Source: Phreatobacter oligotrophus (GTDB lineage: Bacteria > Pseudomonadota > Alphaproteobacteria > Rhizobiales > Phreatobacteraceae). From it: a stretch of DNA of 50,394 nt. The stretch spans positions 1 to 50,394 of the forward strand of contig NZ_PZZL01000013.1 in NCBI RefSeq assembly GCF_003046185.1, given 5' to 3'. The notes under the pieces are model-generated. The model was given only the letters and a program-made list of their open reading frames with translations, made no database searches and was not told the DNA's origin. Of this stretch, positions 19,796 to 27,856 are shown in pieces (positions within the stretch are counted from its first letter, which is position 1; every line of letters begins with the position of its first letter). The position numbers and the translations under genes are program-made.

Positions 19796-20986
19796 ATGAT
19801 CGTACGTCATTTCCTGCGGTGGATTCAGACGGCCCCGGCCGGTGACCGGGCCGATGCGACCGCGGCTCTCGCCCGCGCCTATCTCCATTCCGACCTCGGC
19901 CGCGAGGACAGCGCCGCCGCCGAGGCCGCGATGATCACCCTGCTCGATGATCCCTCGCCGCTGGTGCGGCGGGCCCTCGCCGATGCTCTCGCGCCCTCCG
20001 AGGACGCGCCGCACACGGTCATCGTCGGCCTGTTGCAGGACCAGGCGGAGATCGCCGCCATCGTGGCGCGGCATTCGCCGCTGCTGCTCGATGCCGAACT
20101 GGTCGATCTCGTCGGGGCGGGTGCGCCGCTCGTCCAGTATGCCGTCGCGCGCCGCGACCATGTCCCGGCGCCCGTCGCCGCCGCCATCGCCGAGGTCGGC
20201 TGTCTGGAGGCCTGCCTCGCCGTCGTCGCGCTCGACACGGTCGACGTGCCGGCCTTCTCCATCGACCGCATCATCGAGCGCTTCGGCGACGATGCCGACA
20301 TTCGCGAGGCGCTGTTCGCCCGCGCCGACCTGTCGGCGGGTGCGCGCCAGGCGCTGGTGGTGAAGCTCTCCGCCGCGCTCTCCGCCTTCGTCGCCGGCCG
20401 CGCCTGGCTGCCCGAGGACAAGGCGCAGCGCATCGCCCGCGAGGCCTCCGACAAGGCGACCGTCGCCATTGCCGCCACCTGCGGCGGGGAGGGGATCGCG
20501 CCGCTCGTGCGGCACCTGCGCCAGTCCGGCCAGCTCTCCACCGGCCTCGTGCTGCGGGCGCTGCTCTCGGGCAATGTCAGGCTGTTCGAACAGGCGCTTG
20601 CCGAGCTCTCCGGCCTGTCGCTGCGCCAGGCCGCGGGCTTCGTCCATGACCGCCGCGGCGCCGGCTTCCGCGCCCTCTACGATCGCGCTGGCCTGCCGGT
20701 CTCGACCTATCCGGCCTTCCGCGCGGCGCTCGATGCCTGGCACGAGGACGGCCTGCCGTTCCAGCGCGGAGGCGATGCCCAGCTGCGCCGCCGCATGGTC
20801 GAGCGGGTGCTCACCGCCTATGCGCCGGTTGCCGACGGTGACCTCGACGTGCTGCTCGCCCAGCTTCGCCGCTTCGCGGCGGAAGCGGCCCGTGATGAAG
20901 CGCGCGCCTTCGCCCGCGACCTGGTGGCCGGGCGCGAGGCGCTGGATGATGAGGCGGTGGAGTTCCCGCTGGTGGCGGCCGCCTGA
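19796..20986 (+). CDS. DUF2336 domain-containing protein
   Basis: The product is 396 residues of mainly alpha-helical sequence with repeated HEAT-like helix pairs, for example LLDDPSPLVRRALADALAP near residue 50. That opening and the length match the alphaproteobacterial DUF2336 family, whose molecular role is unknown. No signal peptide or membrane segment is seen, so it is expected in the cytoplasm. It ends 21 bases from the convergent HPt gene; the last codons and the gap contain the tight hairpin GGCCGCC-TGA-GGCGGCC (20977-20993), which may separate the transcripts. Confidence 0.82.
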   Translation: MIVRHFLRWIQTAPAGDRADATAALARAYLHSDLGREDSAAAEAAMITLLDDPSPLVRRALADALAPSEDAPHTVIVGLLQDQAEIAAIVARHSPLLLDAELVDLVGAGAPLVQYAVARRDHVPAPVAAAIAEVGCLEACLAVVALDTVDVPAFSIDRIIERFGDDADIREALFARADLSAGARQALVVKLSAALSAFVAGRAWLPEDKAQRIAREASDKATVAIAATCGGEGIAPLVRHLRQSGQLSTGLVLRALLSGNVRLFEQALAELSGLSLRQAAGFVHDRRGAGFRALYDRAGLPVSTYPAFRAALDAWHEDGLPFQRGGDAQLRRRMVERVLTAYAPVADGDLDVLLAQLRRFAAEAARDEARAFARDLVAGREALDDEAVEFPLVAAA

Positions 20987-21007
20987 GGCGGCCGACGGGT
21001 CAATCGA

Positions 21008-21616
21008 TCAGGGGACGATCGAGGGCGCGCCGTTGACGGCGACGAGCAGTTCCGTCGTCGCCTCGCCCAGGCGCTCGGAAAGCGTCACCGCCACCGGGTG
21101 ATCCGTGCCCTTGGCATTCTCGCGCACGATGGCGCGGATCGCATCGACATGTTGCAGCACCAGCGCCACCGGCAGGCGCGTATCGTCGGCGATGCCGTCG
21201 AGAAGGGCGCACAGGCTCTCGGCGACACGGCCGGCCAGCGGATAGCCGAAGGTCGCCGCCTCGCCCTTGAGGTCGTGGGCGGCGGTGTAGACGGCCGAGC
21301 GGGTCGCCGCATCGAGGCCGGAGGCGGCGATGGCGTCGCGCGCCTTGGTCAGGCGCTCGACCTCCTTGGCCATCCAGTCGTCGAATTCGGAGGAGAGCTC
21401 GGCCAGCGCCGCCTCGGCGCGCTCGATGGCCTCCATGTCGAAGCCGAACTCGTCGACCTTGATCTTGGCCTTCTTGGAGAAGCTCTTGAGGTTGCGCTTC
21501 GGCGTGACGACCTCGTGGTCGGCGAAGGTGTCGATGCTGGCCTCGTCGAGGCCGCCCTTCTTGCCGGTGCGGACGGTCGGCTTGATCGGTGTCTTCGTGG
21601 CAGGCGGGTTGGTCAT
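21008..21616 (-). CDS. HPt-domain phosphotransfer protein
   Basis: The product is 202 residues. The first 60 are basic and probably disordered. Residues about 65-200 form an HPt four-helix bundle with the motif AAHDLKGEAATFGYP, where His114 is the phospho-accepting residue. It starts 10 bases after the response-regulator gene and must share its transcript. An orphan receiver plus orphan HPt suggests an intermediate phosphorelay step; no histidine kinase is encoded nearby. Confidence 0.9.
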   Translation of the reverse strand: MTNPPATKTPIKPTVRTGKKGGLDEASIDTFADHEVVTPKRNLKSFSKKAKIKVDEFGFDMEAIERAEAALAELSSEFDDWMAKEVERLTKARDAIAASGLDAATRSAVYTAAHDLKGEAATFGYPLAGRVAESLCALLDGIADDTRLPVALVLQHVDAIRAIVRENAKGTDHPVAVTLSERLGEATTELLVAVNGAPSIVP

Positions 21617-21626
21617 GGAAACGGCC

Positions 21627-22184
21627 TCACACGGAACTCTTGGTCTTGTCGAGCAGCGGGGCGACCTTGATCATCTCGGCCTTCTCGCCCTTCCGCCGCT
21701 CGGGTCCGACATAGCTTGAATTGTGGTTACGTCGGCGATCCGGGCCGAAAAATGTCTTCGTCTTGATGAAGGGACGCGGATTGACCACGACGTTGAGAAT
21801 GCGCTGGTAGAGGGCCTTGGCGGAAATGGGCTTGGCCAGGAACTCGGTGACGCCGGCGTCACGCGCCTCGAGCACCCGCTTCTTTTCGGAATGGCCGGTC
21901 AGCATGATGATCGCGACATAGGGGTTCGCGTTGGCGCCAGGCTGGCGGATCATGCTGGTGAGCTCGAGCCCGTCGAAGATCGGCATCGACCAGTCGGTGA
22001 TGACGATATCCGGCATGTAGTGGGTGAAGGCCTCGAGGCCCGCCGCGCCGTCTTCGGCCTCGTAGACCTCGCGGGCGCCGAAGCCATGCAGAAGGGTTCG
22101 CACGATGCGGCGCATGTGCGCGTTATCGTCGATCACGAGGAATCGCAGCCGGTTGAAGTCGATGCGGATCATCGCCGCTACCAT
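21627..22184 (-). CDS. Single-domain response regulator (CheY-like)
   Basis: The product is 185 residues. The receiver domain has the acidic pair Asp19-Asp20, phospho-acceptor Asp64 in VITDWSMP, Thr in MLTGHSE and Lys118 in LAKPI. There is no DNA-binding output domain; a basic tail of about 50 residues follows (for example GPDRRRNH and GPERRKGEK). An alternative ATG four codons in (MIRIDFNRLRF) may be the true start; neither has a strong ribosome site. The pairing with an HPt protein points to a phosphorelay. Confidence 0.92.
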   Translation of the reverse strand: MVAAMIRIDFNRLRFLVIDDNAHMRRIVRTLLHGFGAREVYEAEDGAAGLEAFTHYMPDIVITDWSMPIFDGLELTSMIRQPGANANPYVAIIMLTGHSEKKRVLEARDAGVTEFLAKPISAKALYQRILNVVVNPRPFIKTKTFFGPDRRRNHNSSYVGPERRKGEKAEMIKVAPLLDKTKSSV

Positions 22185-22196
22185 ACCGGCCGGCGA

Positions 22197-22211
22197 TTAG
22201 CGGACCGTTAA
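22197..22211. promoter_or_regulatory. Possible CtrA box upstream of response regulator
   Basis: TTAG, seven bases, then TTAA (on the minus strand TTAA-N7-CTAA), one mismatch from the CtrA consensus. It ends 13 bases before the start codon of the response-regulator gene, between it and nadK. That is close for activation, so repression or a start further downstream would be needed. Confidence 0.3.
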
Positions 22212-22226
22212 GGCTGATGGCGGCCG

Positions 22227-23009
22227 TCAGGCGCCGAACTGCTCGCGCAGGATCCGCTCGTCGAGGCTGTGGCCGGGATCGTGCATCAGGATCATGGACT
22301 TGGTCCGGTCCATCTCCACCGAGACCTTGGCGACGTCGCGGACCTCGTGGTGGTCGGCGGTGGCGCTGACCGGGCGCTTGGCCGATTCCAGCACCTCGAT
22401 GGTGAGTGCCACCCGGTCGGGCAGCAGCGCGCCGCGCCAGCGCCGGGGCCGGAAGGGCGAGATGGGGGTGAGCGCCAGCAGCGTCGCGTTGAGCGGCAGG
22501 ATCGGGCCGTTCGCGGAGAGATTGTAGGCGGTCGAGCCGGCGGGCGTGGCGATGAGAACGCCATCGGCGATGAGCTCGTCCATGCGCGCATGGCCATCGA
22601 CCGAGATGCGCAGCTTCGCCACCTGCGAGGTCTCGCGCAGCAGCGACACCTCGTTGATGGCCAGCGCGTCCTGCCGCTCGCCGTGGATGTCGATGGTGGT
22701 CATGGCCAGCGGATGGATCACCGAGCGTTCGGCGGTCCAGATGCGCTCGATCAGCCCATCCTCGGCATATTCGTTCATGAGGAAGCCGACGGAGCCGCGG
22801 TTCATGCCGTAGATCGGCTTGCCCGAGGAGATGTACTTGTGCAGCGTCTGCAGCATCAGGCCGTCGCCGCCGAGCGCCACCACGACCTCGGCCTCGTCAC
22901 CCGCGACATTGCCATAGCGGGCAGTCAGCCGCTCGATGGCCTCCTGGGCCTCGGGCGCAGGCGAGGCGACGAAGGCGATCTTCTTCGGGTCGGGGCGCAG
23001 GTCGGCCAA
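22227..23009 (-). CDS. nadK: NAD kinase
   Basis: The product is 260 residues from TTG 23009; no ATG fits before the conserved region, which begins [16 protein letters not shown]. The enzyme phosphorylates NAD to NADP. Visible motifs are VVALGGDG (43-50) with catalytic Asp49, the NE-(V)-SL block in the middle, and [21 protein letters not shown], the glycine-rich NAD-binding loop. It is shorter at the N-terminus than enterobacterial NadK, as is usual in Rhizobiales. It is divergent from cutA with only 29 bases between starts. Confidence 0.94.
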   Translation of the reverse strand: MADLRPDPKKIAFVASPAPEAQEAIERLTARYGNVAGDEAEVVVALGGDGLMLQTLHKYISSGKPIYGMNRGSVGFLMNEYAEDGLIERIWTAERSVIHPLAMTTIDIHGERQDALAINEVSLLRETSQVAKLRISVDGHARMDELIADGVLIATPAGSTAYNLSANGPILPLNATLLALTPISPFRPRRWRGALLPDRVALTIEVLESAKRPVSATADHHEVRDVAKVSVEMDRTKSMILMHDPGHSLDERILREQFGA

Positions 23010-23038
23010 GGGAAGATCCGCCGGACAGGGAGGAACAG

Positions 23039-23374
23039 GTGACGCGAACCGAGAAGCCGGATGACGTCGTGCTGGTCTATACGACCGCTGCGAGCCTTGT
23101 CGAGGCTGAGACCATCGCCGAGGAGCTGATGGAGCACCGGCTGATCGCCTGCGCCAACATCCTCCCCGGCATGCGCTCCCTCTACCGCTGGAAGGGCCAG
23201 GTGGAGCGCGCCGAGGAGGTGGTGATGATCCTCAAGACGGTGCGCTCACGCCTCGCCGAGGCGCAGGCCCGTTTCCGCGAGGCCCATTCCTACGACACGC
23301 CGGCCTTCCTGGTGGTCGACGTGCCGGAGGGGGACGAGGCCTATCTCGCCTGGCTCAGGGTCGAGACGGCCTGA
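23039..23374 (+). CDS. cutA: CutA1 divalent-cation tolerance protein
   Basis: The product is 111 residues from GTG 23039 with GGAGG just upstream. The trimeric CutA1 fold is marked by [40 protein letters not shown] and the C-terminal [11 protein letters not shown]. The family is linked to copper and other metal tolerance; its biochemical role remains uncertain. It is divergent from nadK and ends four bases from the convergent SDR gene. Confidence 0.95.
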   Translation: MTRTEKPDDVVLVYTTAASLVEAETIAEELMEHRLIACANILPGMRSLYRWKGQVERAEEVVMILKTVRSRLAEAQARFREAHSYDTPAFLVVDVPEGDEAYLAWLRVETA

Positions 23375-23378
23375 CGCC

Positions 23379-24125
23379 TCAGCCGCGCCCGACGAAGGGC
23401 ATGTCATTGGCCATGATGGTCATGGTCAGGACGTTGACGTCGAGCGGCAGGTTGGCGACGTGGACCACGGCGTCGGCGACGTGGCGGACGTCCATGCGCG
23501 GCTCGACCTTGGTGGTGAAATCGGCCTGCAGGACGCCATTCGCCATGCGCTCGGTCATCTCGGTGGCGGCATTGCCGACGTCGATCTGCGAGCAGACGAT
23601 CTTGTCGGCGCGGCCGTCCAGGGAGATGGCCTTGGTCAGGCCGAGCACCGCATGCTTGGTCGCCGTGTAGGGCGCGGAATAGGGGCGCGGCGCATAGGCG
23701 GAGATGGAGCCGTTGTTGATGATGCGGCCGCCCTTCGGGGTCTGCGCGCGCATCATCCGCATGGCCTCGCGGGCGCAGAGGAACGAGCCGGTGAGGTTGA
23801 CGTCGACGACCTGGCGCCACTTCTCGATCGGCAGCTCGTCCAGCGGCACGGCCTGGGCGCCCATGCCGGCATTGTTGAAGAGCACGTCGATGCGGCCGAA
23901 GCGGTCCTTGACCAGCTTGAACAGGGCGGCGACGGAGGCCTCGTCCGAGACGTCGGTGGGGGCGGCGACGACGGTCGCACCGCCGGCCATCGCCACGGTC
24001 TTCTCCAGTTCGTCCTTGCGGCGGCCCGCCACGACAACGGCATAGCCCGCCTTGGCGAGCGCCAGGGCCGAAGCCCGCCCGATGCCGGAGCCTGCGCCCG
24101 TGACCACTGCGATACGCTGAGACAT
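23379..24125 (-). CDS. Short-chain dehydrogenase/reductase
   Basis: The product is 248 residues from ATG 24125, chosen for GGGAGGA nearby and because the Rossmann fold begins there. The nucleotide-binding motif is TGAGSGIG (9-16), the structural motif NNAG is at 84-87, and the catalytic set is Ser140, Tyr153 and Lys157. The enzyme is probably NAD(P)-dependent and acts on an unknown alcohol or ketone. It is separated from the btuB-like gene upstream by a hairpin. Confidence 0.94.
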   Translation of the reverse strand: MSQRIAVVTGAGSGIGRASALALAKAGYAVVVAGRRKDELEKTVAMAGGATVVAAPTDVSDEASVAALFKLVKDRFGRIDVLFNNAGMGAQAVPLDELPIEKWRQVVDVNLTGSFLCAREAMRMMRAQTPKGGRIINNGSISAYAPRPYSAPYTATKHAVLGLTKAISLDGRADKIVCSQIDVGNAATEMTERMANGVLQADFTTKVEPRMDVRHVADAVVHVANLPLDVNVLTMTIMANDMPFVGRG

Positions 24126-24191
24126 GCTGATCCTCCCGATGCGGCGGGCACTGCCGGCCCGCTCGTCTGCCGAGCGGGAGACTGGCCGAAA

Positions 24192-24219
24192 GCCGCGCCC
24201 CTGTCGACGGGGGCGCGGC
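24192..24219 (-). terminator. Probable terminator of the TonB-receptor gene
   Basis: GCCGCGCCCC (24192-24201) pairs perfectly with GGGGCGCGGC (24210-24219). On the minus strand the stem is followed by TTT. A separate 12-bp palindrome, CGGTTTAAACCG, lies between it and the receptor stop codon at 24237-24248. Confidence 0.6.
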
Positions 24220-24260
24220 AAGGCAGCGATGCGAAACGGTTTAAACCGCGGCGCGGCGGC

Positions 24261-26306
24261 TCACTCGCCGCCGAGCTTCACGCGCATGCCGGCATAGACG
24301 GCAGCGCCCGGCCCCTGGTAGCCGAAGACCTCCTGGTAGCGCTGGCCGAAGAGGTTTTCGCCGCGCACATAGACGGTCGCATTGCGGTTGAGTTCGTGGG
24401 AGATCTGCGCGCCCACCAGCGTGTAGGCGCCGAGCCGCACGTCCGTGGCGCCGGCCGGCCCGAAGAAGCTGTCCCGCATGGTGCCGTTGTGGGCGACGGT
24501 GACTGTGACCTTCGTCTTGTCGTCCGGCAGGGTCGCCACCGCCGAGAGGCTCGCGGCATGGCGCGGACGGCGCAGCGCCTCCTTGCCGACATAGACGCCG
24601 CCGACGAGTTCGGCCGACTGGGTGTCCGTGTAGGTGTAGGAGCCGGTGATCGACAGCCAGCCGAGCGGGCGCGCCGTCACTGCCACCTCGACGCCCTGGC
24701 GGGTCGTCTCGAAGGGCAGGTTGATCGCCGTGCCGCCGGACTGGACGATGGCATCGCGCACGCTGGCGCGGAAATAGGTGACGTCGGTCACGAGCTTGCC
24801 GCCGAACCAGCGCTGCTCGATGCCGGCATCCCAGCCGATGGAATGTTCAGGCCGCAGCGTCGGGTTGCCGGTGAAATTGGCGAAGAAGCCGAAGAGCTCG
24901 AAGAAGGTCGGGTTGGTCACGCCCTTGCCGATCGATGCGTGCAGCTTCGTGCCGGTGCCAAGCGTCTGGGCCGCCGTCACGCGCCAGGTCAGCGCATTGC
25001 GGAAGGCAGAGTTCCAGTCCTGGCGGAGCGCGCCGGAGAGCGACAGGCCGGTCGGCAGGCTGACGAGATACTCGCCGAACAGGCCCTTGCGCTCGCGCGA
25101 GCGGCCCGCGCCGGCATAGGTGTCGTTGACGAAGGGCCCGAAGAAACCATCGCTCTCGTAGTAGTAGCGGAAATGCTCGCGGGTGATGTCGGCGCCGCCG
25201 ACGACGGTGTGGCGGGCGCCGAGCAGGCCGGGCGTCTCGAACGTATAGGCCGAGCGGTACTCCGCCCGGTTGCGCTCGGTGCGCGACCAGAAGCCCTGGC
25301 TCTCGAGGAAGCCGAAGGCCGAGACATAGCTGTCGCGGGCATTGGTCGACTGCTGCGAGGTGTCGGCGGAGAAGCGATGCGTCCAGGCCCCGTCGAGCAG
25401 CTTGGCAGTGGCGGCGACACGGCCCTGGATGTCGTTGGCGGTGTTGCGCCCGGTGCCGGCGGCAAGGAAGCCGTAGTTCGGATCGGTGACGAAGCCCGGT
25501 CCGAAGGCGGTGTTGCCGGGATTGTAGAAGCCGCTGCGGCTGACCATCCGGAACACGCCCTCGACGTCGAACCAGTCGGCAAGGTCCGCGCCGATCTTGG
25601 CGGAGAGCGAGCCCATGTCCGAGCCGTTGGGCCGCGTGGTGCCGGGCGCGACGACGAAGCCGCCGGAGCGCAGGCCCGAAATGGAGATGGCGGCGTGGAA
25701 GGGACCCTGCGCGCCGCGGACGGTCGCCGAGCCCTGGAGCGTGCCGAAGGACCCGCCCTCGATCCGCGCCGTCAGCTCAGGCTTGGCGAGGCCGCGGCCC
25801 GACTTGGTGGTGATGGAGATGACGCCAGCCTGGGCATTGGGGCCCCAGATACCGGATTGCGGGCCACGGATCACCTCGATCCGCGCGATGCTGTCCACCG
25901 GCAGGTTGGCGAGGTCGGCATCGCCCGAGTTCACGTCGTTGATGGGAATGCCGTCGACCACCACCAGGACCTGGTTGGATTCGGCGCCGCGCACGCGCGT
26001 CTGGGTGAGGCTGCCGCGGCCGCCGGACTGGTTGACGGCGACGCCGGGCACGAGGCGCAGCACGTCCGGGACGCTTGCCGCGCCCTGGTTGGCGATGTCC
26101 TCGGCGGTGATGACGGTGACGGCCGAGCCGACGCGCGGGGCCTCCAGCGGCACGTTGCTGGCGCCGAACACGGTGATTTCGGGCAGTTGCGCCGCGGGGA
26201 GCGGCGGCTGCTGCGCTGCGACGGGACCGGGAACGAGAATCACCGCCGCCGTGGCGAGCAGAACGGAAAGACGTTGACGACGGGGGAGACGGGAAACGAC
26301 AGGCAT
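24261..26306 (-). CDS. btuB: TonB-dependent vitamin B12 receptor (BtuB-like)
   Basis: The product is 681 residues from ATG 26306, the first codon that gives a clean signal peptide (cleavage near residue 31). The TonB box is probably PEITVFG (43-49). The plug domain follows, with DVLRLVPGVAVNQSGGRG and RIEVIRGPQSGIWG, then a 22-stranded barrel to the C-terminus. The upstream cobalamin riboswitch indicates that the ligand is cobalamin or a related corrinoid. No BtuFCD genes are in the window. The gene ends at a hairpin before the SDR gene. Confidence 0.9.
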   Translation of the reverse strand: MPVVSRLPRRQRLSVLLATAAVILVPGPVAAQQPPLPAAQLPEITVFGASNVPLEAPRVGSAVTVITAEDIANQGAASVPDVLRLVPGVAVNQSGGRGSLTQTRVRGAESNQVLVVVDGIPINDVNSGDADLANLPVDSIARIEVIRGPQSGIWGPNAQAGVISITTKSGRGLAKPELTARIEGGSFGTLQGSATVRGAQGPFHAAISISGLRSGGFVVAPGTTRPNGSDMGSLSAKIGADLADWFDVEGVFRMVSRSGFYNPGNTAFGPGFVTDPNYGFLAAGTGRNTANDIQGRVAATAKLLDGAWTHRFSADTSQQSTNARDSYVSAFGFLESQGFWSRTERNRAEYRSAYTFETPGLLGARHTVVGGADITREHFRYYYESDGFFGPFVNDTYAGAGRSRERKGLFGEYLVSLPTGLSLSGALRQDWNSAFRNALTWRVTAAQTLGTGTKLHASIGKGVTNPTFFELFGFFANFTGNPTLRPEHSIGWDAGIEQRWFGGKLVTDVTYFRASVRDAIVQSGGTAINLPFETTRQGVEVAVTARPLGWLSITGSYTYTDTQSAELVGGVYVGKEALRRPRHAASLSAVATLPDDKTKVTVTVAHNGTMRDSFFGPAGATDVRLGAYTLVGAQISHELNRNATVYVRGENLFGQRYQEVFGYQGPGAAVYAGMRVKLGGE

Positions 26307-26307
26307 G

Positions 26308-26373
26308 GCGGAACTCCGCTGCGGACCCAGATGGTCGCGGAATTCCGGCCTGAAGAGGCCAAACGTCCGCGAC
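26308..26373 (-). promoter_or_regulatory. Leader hairpins between riboswitch and btuB start (likely expression platform)
   Basis: Two structures are visible on the minus strand. GTCGCGGA and TCCGCGAC (26334-26341 and 26366-26373) can enclose an inner GGCC hairpin. Next to the start codon, GCGGA and TCCGC (26308-26312 and 26315-26319) pair around the Shine-Dalgarno GGAG. Hiding of the ribosome site points to translational control by the riboswitch; no U-tract typical of a terminator is seen. Confidence 0.5.
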
Positions 26374-26439
26374 GGTGGTGTCACGGATCAAGCGGAAGGG
26401 ACCGCTCCCGGGCGCGCCTCCCGCACGCACGGACAGTGA

Positions 26440-26640
26440 CGTCGCGTCGGCCGGTCTCCTGGCTCGCGGGTCGTCGCCCGGTCCCCGCCTTCCCGAAGCC
26501 CGAACGGGGCGTCAGTGGCTGATGGGGGAGGGCTCACCGCTTACAGTTGCGGGGGCAGCTGCGGCCTTGCGGAGGGCCATGAGGCCCGCCACGCACCGCA
26601 TTCCCGTGGCCGTCCCTTGCGGGCGGCCGCCGTCGCGTGC
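26440..26640 (-). promoter_or_regulatory. Cobalamin riboswitch
   Basis: Read on the minus strand, the leader contains the cobalamin riboswitch landmarks in order: GGGAATGCGGTG, then the B12 box GCTGCCCCCGCAACTGTAAG, then CCACTG, GGGAAGGCGGGG, and GACCCGCGAGCCAGGAGACC near the 3' end. The ends given are approximate. Binding of adenosylcobalamin or a related form would reduce expression of the TonB receptor downstream. Confidence 0.93.
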
Positions 26641-26703
26641 CCCATGAATGCGCCGGGTTGCGACAATGTGTCAATCCGGCGGCAAGCGGATGCCCCCATG
26701 CGA

Positions 26704-26729
26704 AAGGCCCGCCGTTGCCGGCGGGCCTT
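26704..26729 (-). terminator. Terminator of the MBL-fold gene
   Basis: AAGGCCCGCC pairs with GGCGGGCCTT around a six-base loop, about 25 bases after the stop codon at 26754, followed on the minus strand by a short T run. It also insulates the B12 riboswitch transcript start region. Confidence 0.7.
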
Positions 26730-26753
26730 CCGATCAGAGCGCTGGGCGTCAGG

Positions 26754-27734
26754 TCAGATGGACGGGGTCCACTGGGCCGGGACGAGCTGGAAACCGGCGC
26801 CGTCCTTGGCGATGTAGCCGTTGGACGGGAAGGGCGCGTGGTAGAAGTGCACGCGGGTCTTCTCGCTCGCCGCCATGTCGAGCAGCTGGCGACGGGTCGC
26901 GCGGGCGGCATCGGCATCCATGTCGAAGATCGCCGACCAGTCGGGATTGCGCACGAAGAGGGCGGGGTGGTTGGTCACGTCCGCCATGTAGACGAGCTTG
27001 GCATTGCCCGAGGAGATCATGAACACGCTGTGGCCCGGCGAGTGGCCATAGGCCGGCATCGAGGTCACGCCCGGGGCCACTTCCGCGCCCGGCTTGAACT
27101 GCTTCACGGCGGAGGCGACCGGCGAGAAGACGCGGCGGCAGTTCTGGAAGGCGCCGCGCATGGCCTCCGGAGCGGCGTTCATGCGCTCGTCCGACATCCA
27201 GAAGGCCCATTCCGGCTCCGGAACCTGGATCTCGGCATTCGGGAAGACGGCGGTGCCGTCGCGCAGGCGGATGCCGTTGATGTGGTCGCCGTGGAAGTGG
27301 CTGATGATCACCGAGGAGACGGTGGCCGGATCGAAGCCGGCGGCGCGGAAATTCGCCATCCAGGTGCCCGAGGTCGGAGCGCCGGTATTGCCGTTGCCGG
27401 TGTCGAGCAGGACGACCTTGCCGCCGGTCTCGACGACGAGGGTGTTGAAGGGGATCGGGACGGCATTGGTCGGCAGGAAGGCCGAGGCCATGGCAGCCTG
27501 AACCGCCGGCAGCTCGGCATTGCGGACGAAGCCCTCGAGCGGACGGGCGAAGAAGCCGTCATTGATGGCGGTGACGGTGATGTCGCCGACCTTGTAGCGG
27601 TAGAAGCCGGGGGCCTGGACGGCCGCGGCGGCAGCCTGGGCGAAGGTCTCGCGGGAGGCGGCGGTGAGGAAAGCCGGGGCGGCGAGGGCCGCAGCGCCGG
27701 TGGCGAGGGCATGGCGGCGATTGATCGTGGTCAT
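26754..27734 (-). CDS. Tat-exported metallo-beta-lactamase-fold hydrolase
   Basis: The product is 326 residues. The N-terminus has a twin-arginine signal (INRRHALATGAAALAAPAFL), so folded, metal-loaded export to the periplasm is likely. The metal-binding motif is H146-x-H148-x-D150-H151 (HFHGDH). Further ligands are expected in HSPGHS and YMADVTNH. DTGNGN at 111-116 is typical of the group. The substrate is unknown; relatives include lactonases and quorum-quenching enzymes. The gene stands alone, with its own terminator. Confidence 0.9.
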   Translation of the reverse strand: MTTINRRHALATGAAALAAPAFLTAASRETFAQAAAAAVQAPGFYRYKVGDITVTAINDGFFARPLEGFVRNAELPAVQAAMASAFLPTNAVPIPFNTLVVETGGKVVLLDTGNGNTGAPTSGTWMANFRAAGFDPATVSSVIISHFHGDHINGIRLRDGTAVFPNAEIQVPEPEWAFWMSDERMNAAPEAMRGAFQNCRRVFSPVASAVKQFKPGAEVAPGVTSMPAYGHSPGHSVFMISSGNAKLVYMADVTNHPALFVRNPDWSAIFDMDADAARATRRQLLDMAASEKTRVHFYHAPFPSNGYIAKDGAGFQLVPAQWTPSI

Positions 27735-27856
27735 GGTGTCCTCCGACAGGGGCGCAGCCGCCGACAGGTATGCGGACGGCGAGGCAGTAAATTGCCGGAA
27801 CCGGCCCGCCGTCCAGTGCTTGTCACATGAATGTGACCGCTTGTTTCTCCCGCGCC

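Noticed and set aside
23460-26522. Open frame of 1020 codons on the plus strand
   Set aside because: It runs antisense to the SDR and btuB genes and the riboswitch. Its sequence is the low-complexity Gly/Ala/Arg/Asp mix typical of reverse frames in GC-rich DNA; the genes on the other strand have clear motifs.
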